A stretch of DNA of 64,000 nucleotides from Stenopsyche tienmushanensis (lineage: Eukaryota > Arthropoda > Insecta > Trichoptera > Stenopsychidae). The stretch covers positions 124,001 through 188,000 of the forward strand of contig WACJ01000190.1 of the NCBI GenBank assembly GCA_008973525.1, given 5' to 3'. The number at the start of each line of letters is the position of its first letter. The stretch's first letter is position 1. The notes beneath the pieces are model-generated. The model worked only from the letters and a program-made list of their open reading frames with translations, was not told the origin of the DNA and searched no databases. Positions 23,095-34,672 of the stretch are shown one piece after another. Position numbers and translations under genes: made by a program.

Positions 23095-23825
23095 AAAGTT
23101 ATTATAACATGATTGGGATATTTTCAAAAATAGAAATATAATTATATCCACTCATTTCGATATGAGAAAATCACAATGTATGTAATCGAATCAAGACAAC
23201 ACCTGAGAGCATCCTGAACAAGCTCGTGAAAATTCTACACGACGTTATTAAATTTACGGTGCTACGAACAACGTCGTGCAATTATACATAATTAAAAAGT
23301 CAGAGGAATACATTTTCAGCTAGTTTTGGAAACCCGCTTGCATTTTACTGCGAATTAGCATAATCAAAAGCAAGCTCAAAGTTCAGGACGCTGAAATTCA
23401 AAAATAAAATTAAAAATGCGATTCTTGCGAGTGATCGACATCGTAATTAGCCAGACCATGTGTTGTGCTCCAACGTTCTCGATGGGCTGCGGTTTTGTTT
23501 CGCTTAGAATTCAATTATAAATGCAGCGTGCACTGAAAAGGATTGCTGAAATTGGCTATTAATCAAAAAGAGGGGATCCAATCGACCCCCTGCGTTTATC
23601 GATGAAAACGTTTCAGCGTTACGGATAACTGCAATTATCGGTTTAGTTCACTCTTTGTTTCGCGCAAGGCTTATGATATCAATTGTTATTGTTTATCAAC
23701 CACTGACAAACACAAACTAACGACAATCCGGTATCAAAAACAGGGCCTTTCAACAGGTCATATTGTTAAAGCAAAATCTATCAAAATATTGTTAACTGGT
23801 ACCCGGCGCGTTGCTGCCACAGAAG
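23095..23825. other. no recognisable feature
   Basis: No frame or repeat match is convincing. Confidence 0.35.
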
Positions 23826-24550
23826 TAATATTTTGGCAAAGTTTTATCGCAATCGAATGAACGGTATGGTAACGCATTAAATACGGACAAACAAACATTG
23901 ATTTTTATATATTAGACTATGCTTATGTTACTCGCGAAATCCTCAGCAATAAATGGACGAAATTTTATTGCAATCTGATGAACAATATGGCAGCGCATTT
24001 CGAACGAACAAAACCCAATTCATTTTTATACATTAAGATTATTTAGTAGTATATGGCAAATTATTATGTAATCATATTTAGCGACGAGGCACATTTTTTT
24101 TTATTAATGGATGCATTAATAAGTAAGAGTGTGGTTCAAGTATTTAGGGATTTAACGCCTTCAGACTTAAATCTATGCGTTTAGACCGCAAACAATTAAT
24201 GCCCTCAAAGTCAATATAATGAACGCCATCCAGCAAATTCAGCCAGATTGTGAATTTGGAATTTATCTGTTTTAGATCTCCCTCTATCTCGTGGGCGGAG
24301 CCTAATCACCGTATTGCGCGCGCATCCTTCCTCCCCCATCGCCGCGGCCCAAGCATTATTTTACCAGACCAATATGCGTCAACATGGTGCATCCGCTAAA
24401 CGCTTCGCATAACAAATTGCGTATGCAAATAATACTTTTATGGCGGTCACGAGGATGCCTACAATAATTTCCCAATGTTTTATCGCAATCGGATGATCGG
24501 TATGGCAGCGCATAAAATATGAACAAACAAACATTGATTTTTATATATAA
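23826..24550 (-). mobile_element. Helitron-like cluster with three terminal repeats
   Basis: Three minus-strand copies of the terminus (23826-23925, 23926-24035, 24470-24550) each contain a version of CCATACCGTTCATCCGATTG and end outward in TGTTTGTTTG, then ATTTTTATAT. The first two are head-to-tail. Between the second and third lie the TTTGAGGGCATTAATTG segment and a GC-richer block (24265-24440) shared with 51690-51790. No Rep or helicase coding sequence was seen, so this is a non-autonomous element if it is a Helitron. Confidence 0.55.
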
Positions 24551-25890
24551 GTTATGCGTAAATATGCTTTATTCCTGTGGGAATCTCATATGGATATCGC
24601 TTAAACGTTAAGACGTTTGGCTTGCGAACGATTTTTTGCCGCAAATTTTGTCTGAATATTGAAAAATGGATGTAAATCTGGAAATCATTTTACATTTCTT
24701 TATTAATGATGCGTGTATTTTAATGACGGTAGGGTGATTTCTATAAGAGGGCGTCCCACTGGACGGAATCAACAAGTCCTTGTCATGGCGATTCGAACGA
24801 GTCCATATTTATTCTATTCATCATTTTGAATATTCATCTCCCGTATGGCTTTCAGCATATTTCAGGTTTTTCCATGTCTATGGCAGAATACTGAATTATC
24901 GCTTTTCGGAAAACTTGAATCGAGCGCATGATTGCTTCAATTTGACCGGGAATGCGCTTTTTGATGAGGCATTCGAAATGCATTTCTTCTATACGGCATG
25001 GAAAACATTTCCACGTCCCTTAAACGAGTGCTTGGTTTGTATATTTTTGAAAATTGAATTGCGAATACCCGGCGTATGGACCCGTTCGGTTATATAAGAG
25101 CAGTGATCGATGCAGAATTTAGATTGGTCCTTTGCTTGTCCCGGGGATAGTACGTAGTTTCGTTGGGAATTTAAAGAAGAAATAAAGTCAGCGATGTGAT
25201 AGCGATGTAACTTTTAGCACAGATCGTAGAATGAGTGCCTCAAAAGACATACGACCAGGACATTCTGTTAATAGGAGGAATAAGTGGTCCCGTGTACAAT
25301 TCCCGAGTATAAATGTAATTCAACATCGACCCTTTGATGCTTAATTTAGTTTCAGAGGGCATTACAGACGTTCCTATAAAAATGCGCTTATTACTTCAGC
25401 GTACAAATGTAAAAGGAATTTTGCTTTGAACGTTTGGGAATTGATTTTCAAATCAATTAAATGACCTATTATGATTTTCTTTATTTCCGTTGAACACAAA
25501 AATCAATGATAAATAGGCAATTGGCTTTATAATTGCAATAAAATTGCACAACAAGTTAAGCAATTTGTTTCAAGAACTGATTAACAGCCCTCATTAAGAA
25601 CTCATCTCCACAGGCCATACGCGTCTATAGGCGCAAACTCATATTTTTATTCTAAACAATACCCACAAAATTTAGGGGCTTATATGTGTATTGATGATTG
25701 TATTTTTTTAAATTTAAAATCAGAAAAAATGTTCAAAAACTCCTAATTTATAAATATTTGTTTTTATACTATTGATCGTATTTTTATTTTTAAAATCATA
25801 TTTAAAATATCAGATTTTTTTATACTTGAAAATTATCATGCTGCCTATTGAATGTATTTGTAAAAAATAAAAATATTTATTATGTGTTGT
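24551..25890. other. no recognisable gene
   Basis: A 105-codon frame (24780-25097, plus) has no recognisable motif. 25840-25927 is shared, inverted, with 30100-30195. The rest is AT-rich. Confidence 0.35.
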
Positions 25891-25927
25891 GACAACCCTG
25901 AACAAGAAACGCTAAAAAGCTCTAAAT

Positions 25928-25970
25928 CGGCGGTTCTTAAAGTGGAGTCCGCGGACCCCTGGGAATTATT
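25928..25970 (+). repeat. hAT (Charlie/ZBED-type) terminus
   Basis: GGCGGTTCTTAAAGTGGAGT followed by CCGCGGACCCCTGGGA is the typical start of Charlie/ZBED-type hAT elements (CAGxGGTTCTTAAAxT...GGTCC...). It probably belongs to the ZBED5-like family whose coding relics occur at 0.9, 18.5 and 55.1 kb. An inverted copy lies at 30085-30120. Confidence 0.55.
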
Positions 25971-26212
25971 TATATATTTATGTATACGTATATACAGCAT
26001 ATATATATGCGTGTCAAATTGTTTTCCTACCGGTGATGTATTTACTACACCTCGACTCTAACAATGGGAATATCGATATGAAATATAATAGATACGGGCT
26101 TCAAAATTTGTATATTCCTCCGTAATATAATTACGAATCACATCAAAGTATTATAGCATGTAAGTATTCATTTCAGTCAGACTAAATGACGAAACATTCG
26201 ATGCTTGTTTGT
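25971..26212 (+). mobile_element. hAT-1 copy 5 (internal piece)
   Basis: Covers the TATACAGCATATATA hairpin block to the GTATTATAGCATGTAAGTAT block. It then jumps to CTAAATGACGAAACATTCGA, which in copy 9 encodes part of the hAT dimerisation domain. The join marks an internal deletion. Confidence 0.7.
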
Positions 26213-27494
26213 TTGACATTCTGTTCCATAAACAGGAGTCACTCGCAGTTCCAAATTATTGAAATATTTTTTTGAGATTTGTGCTTGTAAAATTGAGCTT
26301 CAAACATATTTATCAGATTGTTCATTTATAAGATATGTTGAAAATATTGATTCAAAGGCTAGATAAAGTGCTCGAACGCGGTATGTATAGTTGATGCGGT
26401 CGATGGCAGATGTTAGCATCAAATATGAATAGGATTGCGAAGAATTCATTTAATTCATAAGTCGCGGATTCCGGGAATATCTTGGAATATTGCTTAATGG
26501 GTTCGTTTATAAGGCGAATGAATAAATACCTCAGCGAGGAAACGAAATCAGCGCTATAAACTGTGGTTAAGCTTGCAGTTTTTTATCGATATGTTTAAAA
26601 ATGTTTAAAAATATTGGAGGAGAGGAAGGACTTTCTAACCAATGTAACCGCAAACGCAATTGTATTTTATCAAACAATGTGCCATAATATAGAATTACTT
26701 CGCAATGGCGAAAGAAATCATCGAAATTGCTGTAAATAATTATTAATGCGCTAAGACTGCCCTCGATTTATATATGGATTATAAGCTTAAATTTACATAT
26801 GAAAACGCTCAAAGCGATTATCAATGATGCGGGACGGTCGTCGATTTGTCGGTGCGTCCGTGAGAACGCTCTCTTATTCAACGGTTTTAGACCACTCATT
26901 AAAGGCCATGACCCAACGCCTCAACGCGAATTAAAATGCAATCGCCGAGTGCATTGCTTTATGACGTAGTTGCATTTGCGACCGATGCTACGAAAGTTCA
27001 AATGTGAGTGACTCCCATAATTATTTGACAAAGTGTCGCAGATTGTAATTGACAGGCCAATAGCAGCTTTCTTTCATCTTATTTCAGTTATAATGATTCG
27101 CTCATACGATGAAGTCTTCAATTTGATTTTCATTCGCTCGATTGCAACGAATGGCATAATAAACTCATGTCATATTTCTATACACATCTCACAATGGAGT
27201 GCATATTGTAAAAATAATTGACAGCAGCAATGCTAGATGAAGTTCGTCGCTCTGCATTATTTATTTAATAAAGTTAATAGTAGCCAATTTCGCATTTGAA
27301 ATTTTAACTACCAAGATTCATCCGAGCGAAAAGCTATTGACGCCATTAGACCGGTCCTGATCTCCCTAAATAATCTGATATAACACTTTTATTTTTCGCA
27401 ATTTGACGAAGAAAGATGATGAAGACTCTTTAATAACGTATGTCTCCCAAAGCAATTTGCTTTTTAATTACATATTAACGAAAATTTTCAACTA
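26213..27494. other. no recognisable gene
   Basis: AT-rich DNA with a slightly GC-richer patch at 26830-27000. No domain or repeat was identified. Confidence 0.35.
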
Positions 27495-27565
27495 AAAGAT
27501 GAAGCCGTGTTTGTATAATATATAATAAAATAGATGAGCTACTACTCACGCACGGCGCGTGCGTA
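27495..27565 (+). repeat. family B repeat, copy 6
   Basis: Core TTTGTATAATATATAATAAA, then ATAGATGAGCTACT, followed by the GC palindrome CGCACGGCGCGTGCG. Confidence 0.6.
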
Positions 27566-27834
27566 TTTATACACGACGCAGACGGATATACATACAAATT
27601 TCACGCCGAAACGCATACAATTACAGAGATAATTTAACAAGACGCGTTGAAATTCATAAAAAAAAATCAAACAAAGACAAGCATATTAACGATCGATATT
27701 AGCGCAGATCTTTGCAAATAGCTTAAGATGTTGCCCGCAATAAAAACGCCATCGCTTAATGGCGATCAAAGAAAGCCACATGTTATATCAATGCATACCG
27801 CGTTTTAACGCGTAAAAATGTATACTTTTTTTTT

Positions 27835-28100
27835 GGGGGCTATGTTAAATCGCAAACAATCGATGCCCTCAATCAGCATAATTCAGATCGAAAATTGGGC
27901 ATCCCGAATACGTGCCACCGAGCAAAGCCGTGGCGGACATCTGAACGACGCCATATTCCATCTCAAATTAATCGGATTTTGTTCGTTTAGAATGCGCTGC
28001 CATGCCGTTCATCCGATTGCAATAAATTTTCGTCCGCTTATTGTTAAAGATTCCGCGAGTAACATAGGCATATAAAAATCAATGTTTGTGTGTTTTATAA
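27835..28100 (+). mobile_element. Helitron-like element segment
   Basis: Joins the inverted internal segment (CCGAGCAAAGCCGTGGCGGA) to a plus-strand terminus (ATGCGCTGCCATGCCGTTCA, then TCCGATTGCAATAAA). The start of a second terminus (TATAAAAATCAATGTTTGTG) follows at about 28057. This adjacency links the two repeat segments to one family. Confidence 0.55.
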
Positions 28101-28437
28101 TGAATCTAGTGAACAATGTATTTGGAATTATTACTTGAGTGGCGGCAACGCGCTGGCTATCGGATGGTAATTAATGAAATATTATTTCAAATACAATAAA
28201 ATTAATACCTTATGCAAATAAATGCGCATTTATTAAGATAACCAAATTTGCATTTTTGTCAATTTTTAATATAGCGTAAAATGTATACGATTGGCGGTAA
28301 GTCCCCTAGCATATGCATGTATCCTGCGGGATCTTATAAGTCTTTTGAGCATTTCTTCTTCGGGATTATCATAACGCATGATGAATATTTTTTGTTGATG
28401 CTTATAAAAATATGTTTTTTTGCAAGGCGTTCCGATC

Positions 28438-28457
28438 GAGCGACTCACCGGTGAGTC
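28438..28457. repeat. perfect 20-bp palindrome
   Basis: GCGACTCACCGGTGAGTCGC is its own reverse complement. It is followed by TGGCGCTTAAGCGC, a second palindrome. A diverged version (GCGACTCATCGGCGAGTCGC) is split from its TTAAGCGCTG neighbour by hAT-1 copy 4 at 21.35-21.98 kb. The TTAA suggests piggyBac-type element ends, but this is unproven. Confidence 0.6.
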
Positions 28458-29296
28458 GCTGGCGCTTAAGCGCTTCAGAGTATCTATACGGATCTTCGAC
28501 GCTAATCGAATAGACGGAACGTCGCATTGAAGAAAATCGGCGTCAATGACTGAAAGAAAAAATCAAATTATTAAGCATGCTATTATGATGCCAGATTTGA
28601 GCGATAAATTCGGACAATCGCGCAAATCGAGCCGCATGAAAATTTGTAGTCGCATTGCGTCGGATTGATACGTTTTTCGCATCGATATTTGTATGTTCAA
28701 CGATTCTTTTGGGATTGAAAATTGTTCTTTGTTGTTGTTGGAACGGTGCTATTTCTTATAAGTGCTGAGGGCTATCGTTGAATTTGTTGAATGTTTTCTT
28801 TTGTACTTAATGACCGGTTGATTTTTACGAAAGCGACGATTATTCATATGGATTTTCCGCGATTTCCCCGATGTTAAATCGCGCTTTCGGGACTTCTGCG
28901 AGTAACTTTGACTGGACTTTGGATTTATTTCGAACGGAGGAAATTGATGGATTTGAATGGATTCGCTGTGTAGGATTTGTTAAATATTTGCAGTGTGTAT
29001 TTAAAATGTATTTGGGTTCAATTGAATAGCTGTGTGATAAATTGGGGATTGATTTGATATAATTTGGAAGTTGTTTCAACGGGAGGGAAAAGTTTTGGGC
29101 ATAGTTTGTGCGGATTCGTTGTAAGCACAAAAAGTAGGAAGTTGATTAAAATGCGAAGTGTAAACATATGCTGAGGCAAAAAGTCGCATTTACAGGTGGA
29201 ATTGATAAGCAAGCATCAGGTGGTGTATTGTTGTCGAAAGTGGTGTTGGCATTTGCGTGTGTAGCGTAGAAAAGGAGGGTTAAGGAGTTGACTTAC
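28458..29296. other. probable intron of the 29.3-kb gene
   Basis: Directly follows the splice donor at 29296 on the minus strand. Minus-strand frames (28840-29212) show no exon-like motif. No transposon match was seen. Confidence 0.35.
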
Positions 29297-29372
29297 CTTG
29301 ATAGTACTCCGGGTCCCCGAAGACCGTGGCCAGGACGGCAGCCACGAGGAGCAGCGACAGTCTGGACGTCAT
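29297..29372 (-). CDS. first coding exon of a secreted protein (signal peptide)
   Basis: The minus strand has ATG at 29372-29370, then 25 codons plus one base, and ends in CAAG|GTAAGT, a near-consensus splice donor. The peptide starts MTSR. It continues with a hydrophobic core, LSLLLVAAVLATVFG, a classic signal peptide, and ends GDPEYYQ, with cleavage likely after the Gly or nearby. Codons are strongly GC-rich, unlike the surrounding DNA, and the upstream 150 bases are also GC-rich with a TATA-like box. Those two facts support a true gene start rather than a chance frame. The next exon should begin in phase 1. I found no candidate to its left, so the intron is long or crosses repeats. Secreted insect proteins (cuticular, matrix or peptide precursors) often start this way, but I do not recognise this one. 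Confidence 0.7.
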
Positions 29373-29530
29373 GGTGTCTGGAGTCGCAGTGGCCAAGTCT
29401 CAGTGAGCCATATGGCGTCGGCAGCAGCAGGGTGCGCGTACGGCAAGACGTGTTGCTCGTCCGCGGTACGAATCAATACTGGCAGCCGAACCACCGTGTG
29501 CCTCTCGCGTTCGCGCCCTTTTATCTGCTG
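29373..29530 (-). promoter_or_regulatory. putative promoter and 5' UTR of the secreted-protein gene
   Basis: On the minus strand GATAAAAGG (29525-29517) resembles a TATA box. The 100-150 bases between it and the ATG are GC-rich, with several CpG dinucleotides. An initiator-like CCAGTA lies at 29482-29477, about 44 bases from the box, which is further than usual. The transcription start is therefore uncertain. Confidence 0.45.
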
Positions 29531-29794
29531 CCTTCCTTCCACCATCTGCACGTACCAACACCACCCAAAAAACACCAACACACCCAACACACCACACCAT
29601 AGCATTTTCATTCGGTCTAACCGGCCCTCAAACCTTTTCCACCGCAGGACAACCGCGACCACTCAAAATGCGGGAGGACACACCGATTCGATTTCATCAA
29701 CAACAGACCACACATATTACGCACAATAACAAGAAATAACAAAATATTTGCATTTTTTAGTACTTGTGGAAGATTAATAAAATTAAAATAAAAT

Positions 29795-30075
29795 AAATAA
29801 ATAAATTTTATTCATTTGAGAGAAGCTCGAAAAAATCCCGTTTTCCCGACAAATTATTTATTTGCGTCGCTGCAGATGAATACTTATACACTATGATACT
29901 TTGATGTGATTCGTAATTATATTACGGACGGACATAAAAATTCTGAAGCCCGTATCTATCATATTTCATATCGATATTCCCATTATTAGAGTCGATGTGT
30001 AGTAAATACATCACCGGCAGGGAAAGATTAATATAACAATTTGAAAAATAGTTACTGCCCTTAAGCGTCGTTAAC
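29795..30075 (-). mobile_element. hAT-1 copy 6 (partial)
   Basis: Inverted body blocks run from TCCCGTTTTCCCGACAAATT through ATTATTAGAGTCGATGTGTA and TACATCACCGGCAGGGAAAG to AAATAGTTACTGCCCTTAAG. Both termini are missing. Confidence 0.75.
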
Positions 30076-30084
30076 GTAAACGTT

Positions 30085-30195
30085 TAATCTTAAAATCCGC
30101 GGACTCCATTTTAAGAATCGCTGATTTAGGTCTTTTGAGCGTTTCTTGTTCAGGGTTGTCACAACACATAATGAATATTTTTATATTTTGCAAAC
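30085..30195 (-). repeat. ZBED-type hAT end plus shared flank, inverted
   Basis: TCCGCGGACTCCATTTTAAG followed by AATCGCTGATTTAGG is the inverted counterpart of 25928-25970. The match continues past the terminus into GTTTCTTGTTCAGGGTTGTC, which mirrors 25840-25927. So a larger unit was duplicated, or both ends sit in copies of one older repeat. Confidence 0.55.
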
Positions 30196-30226
30196 ACATT
30201 CAGACAAACGCATGAGCGTTGGCGAC

Positions 30227-30820
30227 TAGGGAATCCAATTCCGGGATCAGTAACATTAAAGCATCGAGTGTTTCGTCATTTAGTCAGGATCTGATTTTGG
30301 AAGCCGGGCAACTTGCTGCTGAAAATGCATACATCAGATATTTAAATGCTTGTTCGAGTTGATGAACGCGTGAGCCCCCATTTTCGTATAACACCATCAA
30401 TGTGATTAATAAAATTCCACGGAGACACGGACTAAAACTCGCATAATTCCCGATTTCCCGACGAAATATTTATTTCCATCGCTGCAGATGAATACTTATA
30501 TACTATGATACTTTGATGTGATTCGTAATCATATTACGGAAGGAATGTAAAAATTCTGAATCCCGTATCTAATATATTTCATATCGATATTCCCATTATT
30601 AGAGTCGTGGTGTAGTAAATACATCACCGGTATGTATACGTTAATATAACAATTTGAAAAATAGTTACTGCCCTTAGGCATCGTCTAAGTTTCCAAGCGT
30701 CCAGATTTCGGCAAGAATGTCTCGATTTAATAGCCTTCGTTGTGCTGTTGAGGAGTACGATTTCTGTTAGATAAAAATTTCAATCCCGAATTTTTCGGGA
30801 TTACGTTTATTAATCCCAGA
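30227..30820 (-). mobile_element. hAT-1 copy 7 with transposase remnant
   Basis: Starts TAGGGAATCCAATTCCGGGA. Next to the end, on the minus strand (30245-30400), it keeps coding relics matching copy 9: HIDGVIRKWGL-like, LEQAFKYLM and FSAASCPASKIRS, then a stop. The MPPTSVEAERA segment is deleted. The usual non-coding body follows (30430-30820). No right terminus is preserved. This copy shows that the non-coding members derive from a transposase-bearing parent. Confidence 0.75.
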
Positions 30821-31808
30821 AAAATGGTCGGAATACGAGCAAAGTTATAAAATGATTACAAATGATTCTGTCTTTCTTTCTCATCATCTGACACTTGGAG
30901 TATATATATTGGTGTCCGATTGGTGGGTTAAAAATTTTTAAGCAATCCCTTTATCGCATTTCCATATTATCATTTTAAATGCCGTCTTTTATAATAAACC
31001 AAAGAAAACCCTAGATTATGTTGTTGGAGATTGTTGGAGAACAACACAAAATCAGACTATATCGAACCGGAATAAACCGTTATGTTTTAATCGGTTCAGT
31101 TTTTCCCATAAGAAATGTAAAAAAAATATATTTTATTATGTATTGTTTTATGTGTTGTATATCTGAGGGCATGTATAGTGTAAGAATTGTAATGTAAAAA
31201 ATATTTCCTCTCTCATATCTAAAAAATCCCCACCCAAAGATTCTTAATTCAATAACAAGCAGAGGCAATGTAATAATACAAGATCAAATAGCAGATATTA
31301 AGAACAATAATGTGTGATCCAACTGGAAAATCATAAACTGTTCAGGCTTGTAGTTCAATTTACAACTTGTCAATCCAACGCATTGTGCTCAATGGATCGG
31401 AATTTATTGTGCTCAAGCACTATTGCGTTATGTAATGAAATTTCGCAATAAAATGATTTATAAAAAGAAATATATTGATGAACTGAGCGGCGGTAAGCGT
31501 CCGAGTGCCGCAAGAACTGTGTCTGATGGACTCGTTTGGATTGACGAAATATTGAACACACAGAATAAAAAATAGAGGCCGGTTAAATTGGGACGTTTCT
31601 ATAATACGCGACGTTTTTTACGCGATAATTAAACATTCCGCGCATATAAATACAGTATCCATAGCATGTCGTGAGGCTGAATTTGAGAATAAAATACGCA
31701 TTTAATTAAGGAAAGATTATATGTAGAGTGGTAATTTTGTATAAGTTTTAAATAAGAAGGGTTCCGACGATGAAAATGTTTGAACACCATTGTCTTACGT
31801 ACATAATA
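30821..31808. other. no recognisable gene
   Basis: Small frames on the minus strand (31080-31268, 31370-31561) have no motif. No repeat match was seen. Confidence 0.35.
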
Positions 31809-32468
31809 TTAACCTTTTGAGCTCTAGCCACTAGATGGAGCTATCAGGCGTCCGGATTTTCCCAGCAATGTCCGGGAGGGAATTCAACATGTGTCCGAAA
31901 TTTCAGATCGGGAATTCAACATTTTAATGGATGATAATTTAATTCAAATCAATATTTTCGTCTGGATCGTTTTCAATGGCTCAATCAATTGTTGATGATT
32001 AAAAAATATTATCGGTCCTTATCTTTATTATGGGACCATTACAGACCACTTTGTATGTGGTCGCTGACCACATCTTACATAGATATGAACCCTGAATATT
32101 TGACACACGAACCGCTAAGCCTCGGGAATGTGAAGCATGCATTTTTTGAATAACTTATGCGCGTTTACTAAAACCCTAAAAATACCGTGCGCATACATAT
32201 GTGCGTTTCATCATTTCTTCTTCACGTGATGATGAAAACTTTTAAATTTAAAAGCAGTCTTAAGTACATAAATAAGCAAAAAATTAAAACAAAAAACCTT
32301 AACACTTACACGACGGGACGAATTCGATAAAAAATGTCTATATAAAAAGGGGCTTTGTTTTTATATTTTTTCACATTTAAATACATAAAATTTAAGATAT
32401 TCATATAATTTAATTTGAGACTTATTAATAATCGGATTACCAAAAGATTCGCGTCGTAAAAGAGTTAA
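31809..32468. mobile_element. possible piggyBac-type MITE
   Basis: TTAACCTTTTGAGC at the left faces TTAACTCTTTTACGAC, read inverted, at the right. Each starts at a TTAA. The inverted match is short and imperfect, and there is no coding sequence inside, so the call is tentative. Confidence 0.3.
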
Positions 32469-32554
32469 TATCCCTCAAAATGATATTTTATTGATCATTT
32501 ATGTTGCTTATATTAAATATGTACATTTTTTATAAATTAAACTTATATGAGTGC

Positions 32555-32823
32555 GGTAGGGTAAATTGACTTAAACGTCACGAAAAATGAAACTCACCAA
32601 ATTGGGAAGAACATCCACAAAACGGTATTGGATGAATGTCGACGCAGGCATTTTTAAACGTGCTTTACATATTGACTATAAAATTGGAGCACGAGAAAGC
32701 TGTGCGCAAAATGAGTGCCGCTTTTGCTCACATTAGAACAAAAACAACATCAAAATGATGTTTCAATCGAGTGTTTATCAGTGTTTCATAGCAATAAAGC
32801 AGAATTTTTACATTGATACATAA
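32555..32823 (+). pseudogene. mariner transposase fragment, internally deleted
   Basis: Frames give KTVLDECRR, then a gap, then RALHIDYKIGARESCAQNEC and AFAHIRTKTTSK-type sequence. These are the KLCARWVPRLLT...QKQ linker region read with frame changes, followed by SIECLSVFHSNKAEFLH. The first 45 bases are an inverted match to the distal block of family B (GTTTCATTTTTCGTGACGTT). Confidence 0.65.
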
Positions 32824-33430
32824 CGAGGGAATCCAATATCGGGATCCCGGATAGTCTTAGATGCTCATGAATCCCGGGATTAGTAAGCGTAGTCCCGAAA
32901 AGTTCGGGATTGAAATTATTATCTAACAGAAATCGTACATCTCACCAGCACGATGAAAGCTATTAAATCTAGATGTTCCCGCCGAAACCTGGACGCTTGG
33001 AAACAGTGGCGTAACTACTAATTGGCGAGCTGCTTAGGGGCAGTAACTGTCTAATCTACAATATATATACTATGTTTATATATATATATATATACAGTAC
33101 ATATATGTATATAAAATTGTTATATTAACCTATACCTACCGGTGATGTATTTACTACACATCGATTCTAATAATGGGGATATCGATATGAAATATATTAG
33201 ATACGGGATTCAGAATTTTTGTATTCTTCCGTAATAAAATTACGAATCACATCAAAGTATCATAGTATATAAGTATTCATCTGCAGCGACGGAAATATAT
33301 GATTTGTCGGGAAATCGGAAATTTTGTGAGCTTTTCTCGAATTAATAAAATTATATTAATACATTAATGGACTTATTAGTAATTTTTGATCAAATTTAAT
33401 GGTTTAATGGCATTCCCGAAATCCCGGTGA
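32824..33430 (+). mobile_element. hAT-1 copy 8, near full length
   Basis: Starts GAGGGAATCCAATATCGGGA and holds all body blocks, including GACGCTTGGAAACAGTGGCG and an expanded TA microsatellite (33057-33110). It ends near ATTCCCGAAATCCCGG. No coding sequence remains. Confidence 0.8.
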
Positions 33431-33439
33431 AGTTTTATG

Positions 33440-33575
33440 AGTGATCATGGACATCGTAGAAAGCTTCGGAGATGCATTTTTCCTACCCGTAAGGTTTGTG
33501 TGTTCAACCGGTCCACCTTTCGGATCGCTGACACTTCGAATGAGCGCCTTGCGATCACACACACGAACGAATCGG
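33440..33575 (-). mobile_element. 3' fragment of R1-like non-LTR retrotransposon
   Basis: The minus strand carries the GATCCGAAAGGTGGACCGGT core and flanks shared with 10815-10930 and 51205-51370. Confidence 0.55.
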
Positions 33576-34594
33576 TTCCAAAGGTTTGAGTGCTAAAGAC
33601 AGGATAGACCTTAGCCTGTTACATATATTATTAGATTTTTCTCTGTGGTTTTTCCAATAATCACCCTGTGTGGGAAAGCTGAATATGAAATCATGGTAAT
33701 GTCTCAGTGGGTGTATGAATATTACAATACCGGAGACATACAGGAGGAGAAACCCTGGTTATAAATACCATTGAGGTTTCGTTATTATAGGTCATCGATC
33801 AATAGAATACTGGATAAACGTGATATCCATATAAATTTATGCAAAAACCTATTTCAATTTAAAACCTGTACATGCTACCCTTTCATCGTCACGCTTTATA
33901 TTTAAGGAAAGTGACTTGTATAAATCAATGGCAATTCCATTTATAATAAATTCACTTTGTACACGTCGACTTTATTAAATGATCACGTAGGAGAGAGTCT
34001 TAACCCAGATATGCTGGAAGAGATCTATTTTTAAAAGTACAAGGGCGAGAAATAATGCATAGTAGAAGTAAAAAACACTTTTTAAATTTTTTAATGCATT
34101 TGCGAGCTGTGTAAAATGCGGTTGCTAAGTTATGCATTTGTAGTCAATAAGGCAAATGGACAAGGTTTTCTATATATAGGTCAATGGGCATATCTGGGTT
34201 AACCGGTCCACGTTATTAAAGATTAAACTTATCAAAGTGTACGGACTATTTTCAAATTTGATACTCCGTATCTGCTGCTATCGGTGTGTGCCAATAATTC
34301 ATTTAAATTATTGGATCGATATTTTAATTAAATAACGGCAACATTTACGAGGGGCATTCAAATATAAACCGGAATTTTGCCGTACAAAGATGATGCTTCT
34401 TTTATCAATGACGGGATCAAAAAGTTTGTGAAAAAAATGAAGGGAACCGTGTATAAAAACAAGACACTCCATCTGTATATATATATGTATACCATTAATA
34501 AATTAATACAGCAAAATTCCGGCTTATATTTGAATCCATTTCGTTTGTGCTTAAGAAGCTAATCTTTTCATTTCTGTCGCATACATCATAGATT
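33576..34594. other. no recognisable gene
   Basis: AT-rich. A 61-codon plus frame (34377-34562) is not convincing. No repeat matches were seen. Confidence 0.35.
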
Positions 34595-34672
34595 CGCTAC
34601 GTGCGTGAGCAGTGGCTCGCCAATTTTATTATATATTACACAAAAACAGCTTAACCTTTTTGCCAACAGTTT
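34595..34672 (-). repeat. family B repeat, copy 7
   Basis: Inverted core GCTCGCCAATTTTATTATAT, then ATTACACAAAAA, with the CAGTGG prefix. Confidence 0.6.

Noticed and set aside
29298..29729. Plus-strand frame of 143 codons at the GC-rich patch
   Set aside because: It overlaps the minus-strand signal-peptide exon, promoter and 5' UTR. The frame is long only because GC-rich DNA has few stops, and no domain is visible.
33057..33110. Functional TA microsatellite or promoter
   Set aside because: It is an expanded form of the TATACATATATACAGTACA block present in all hAT-1 copies.
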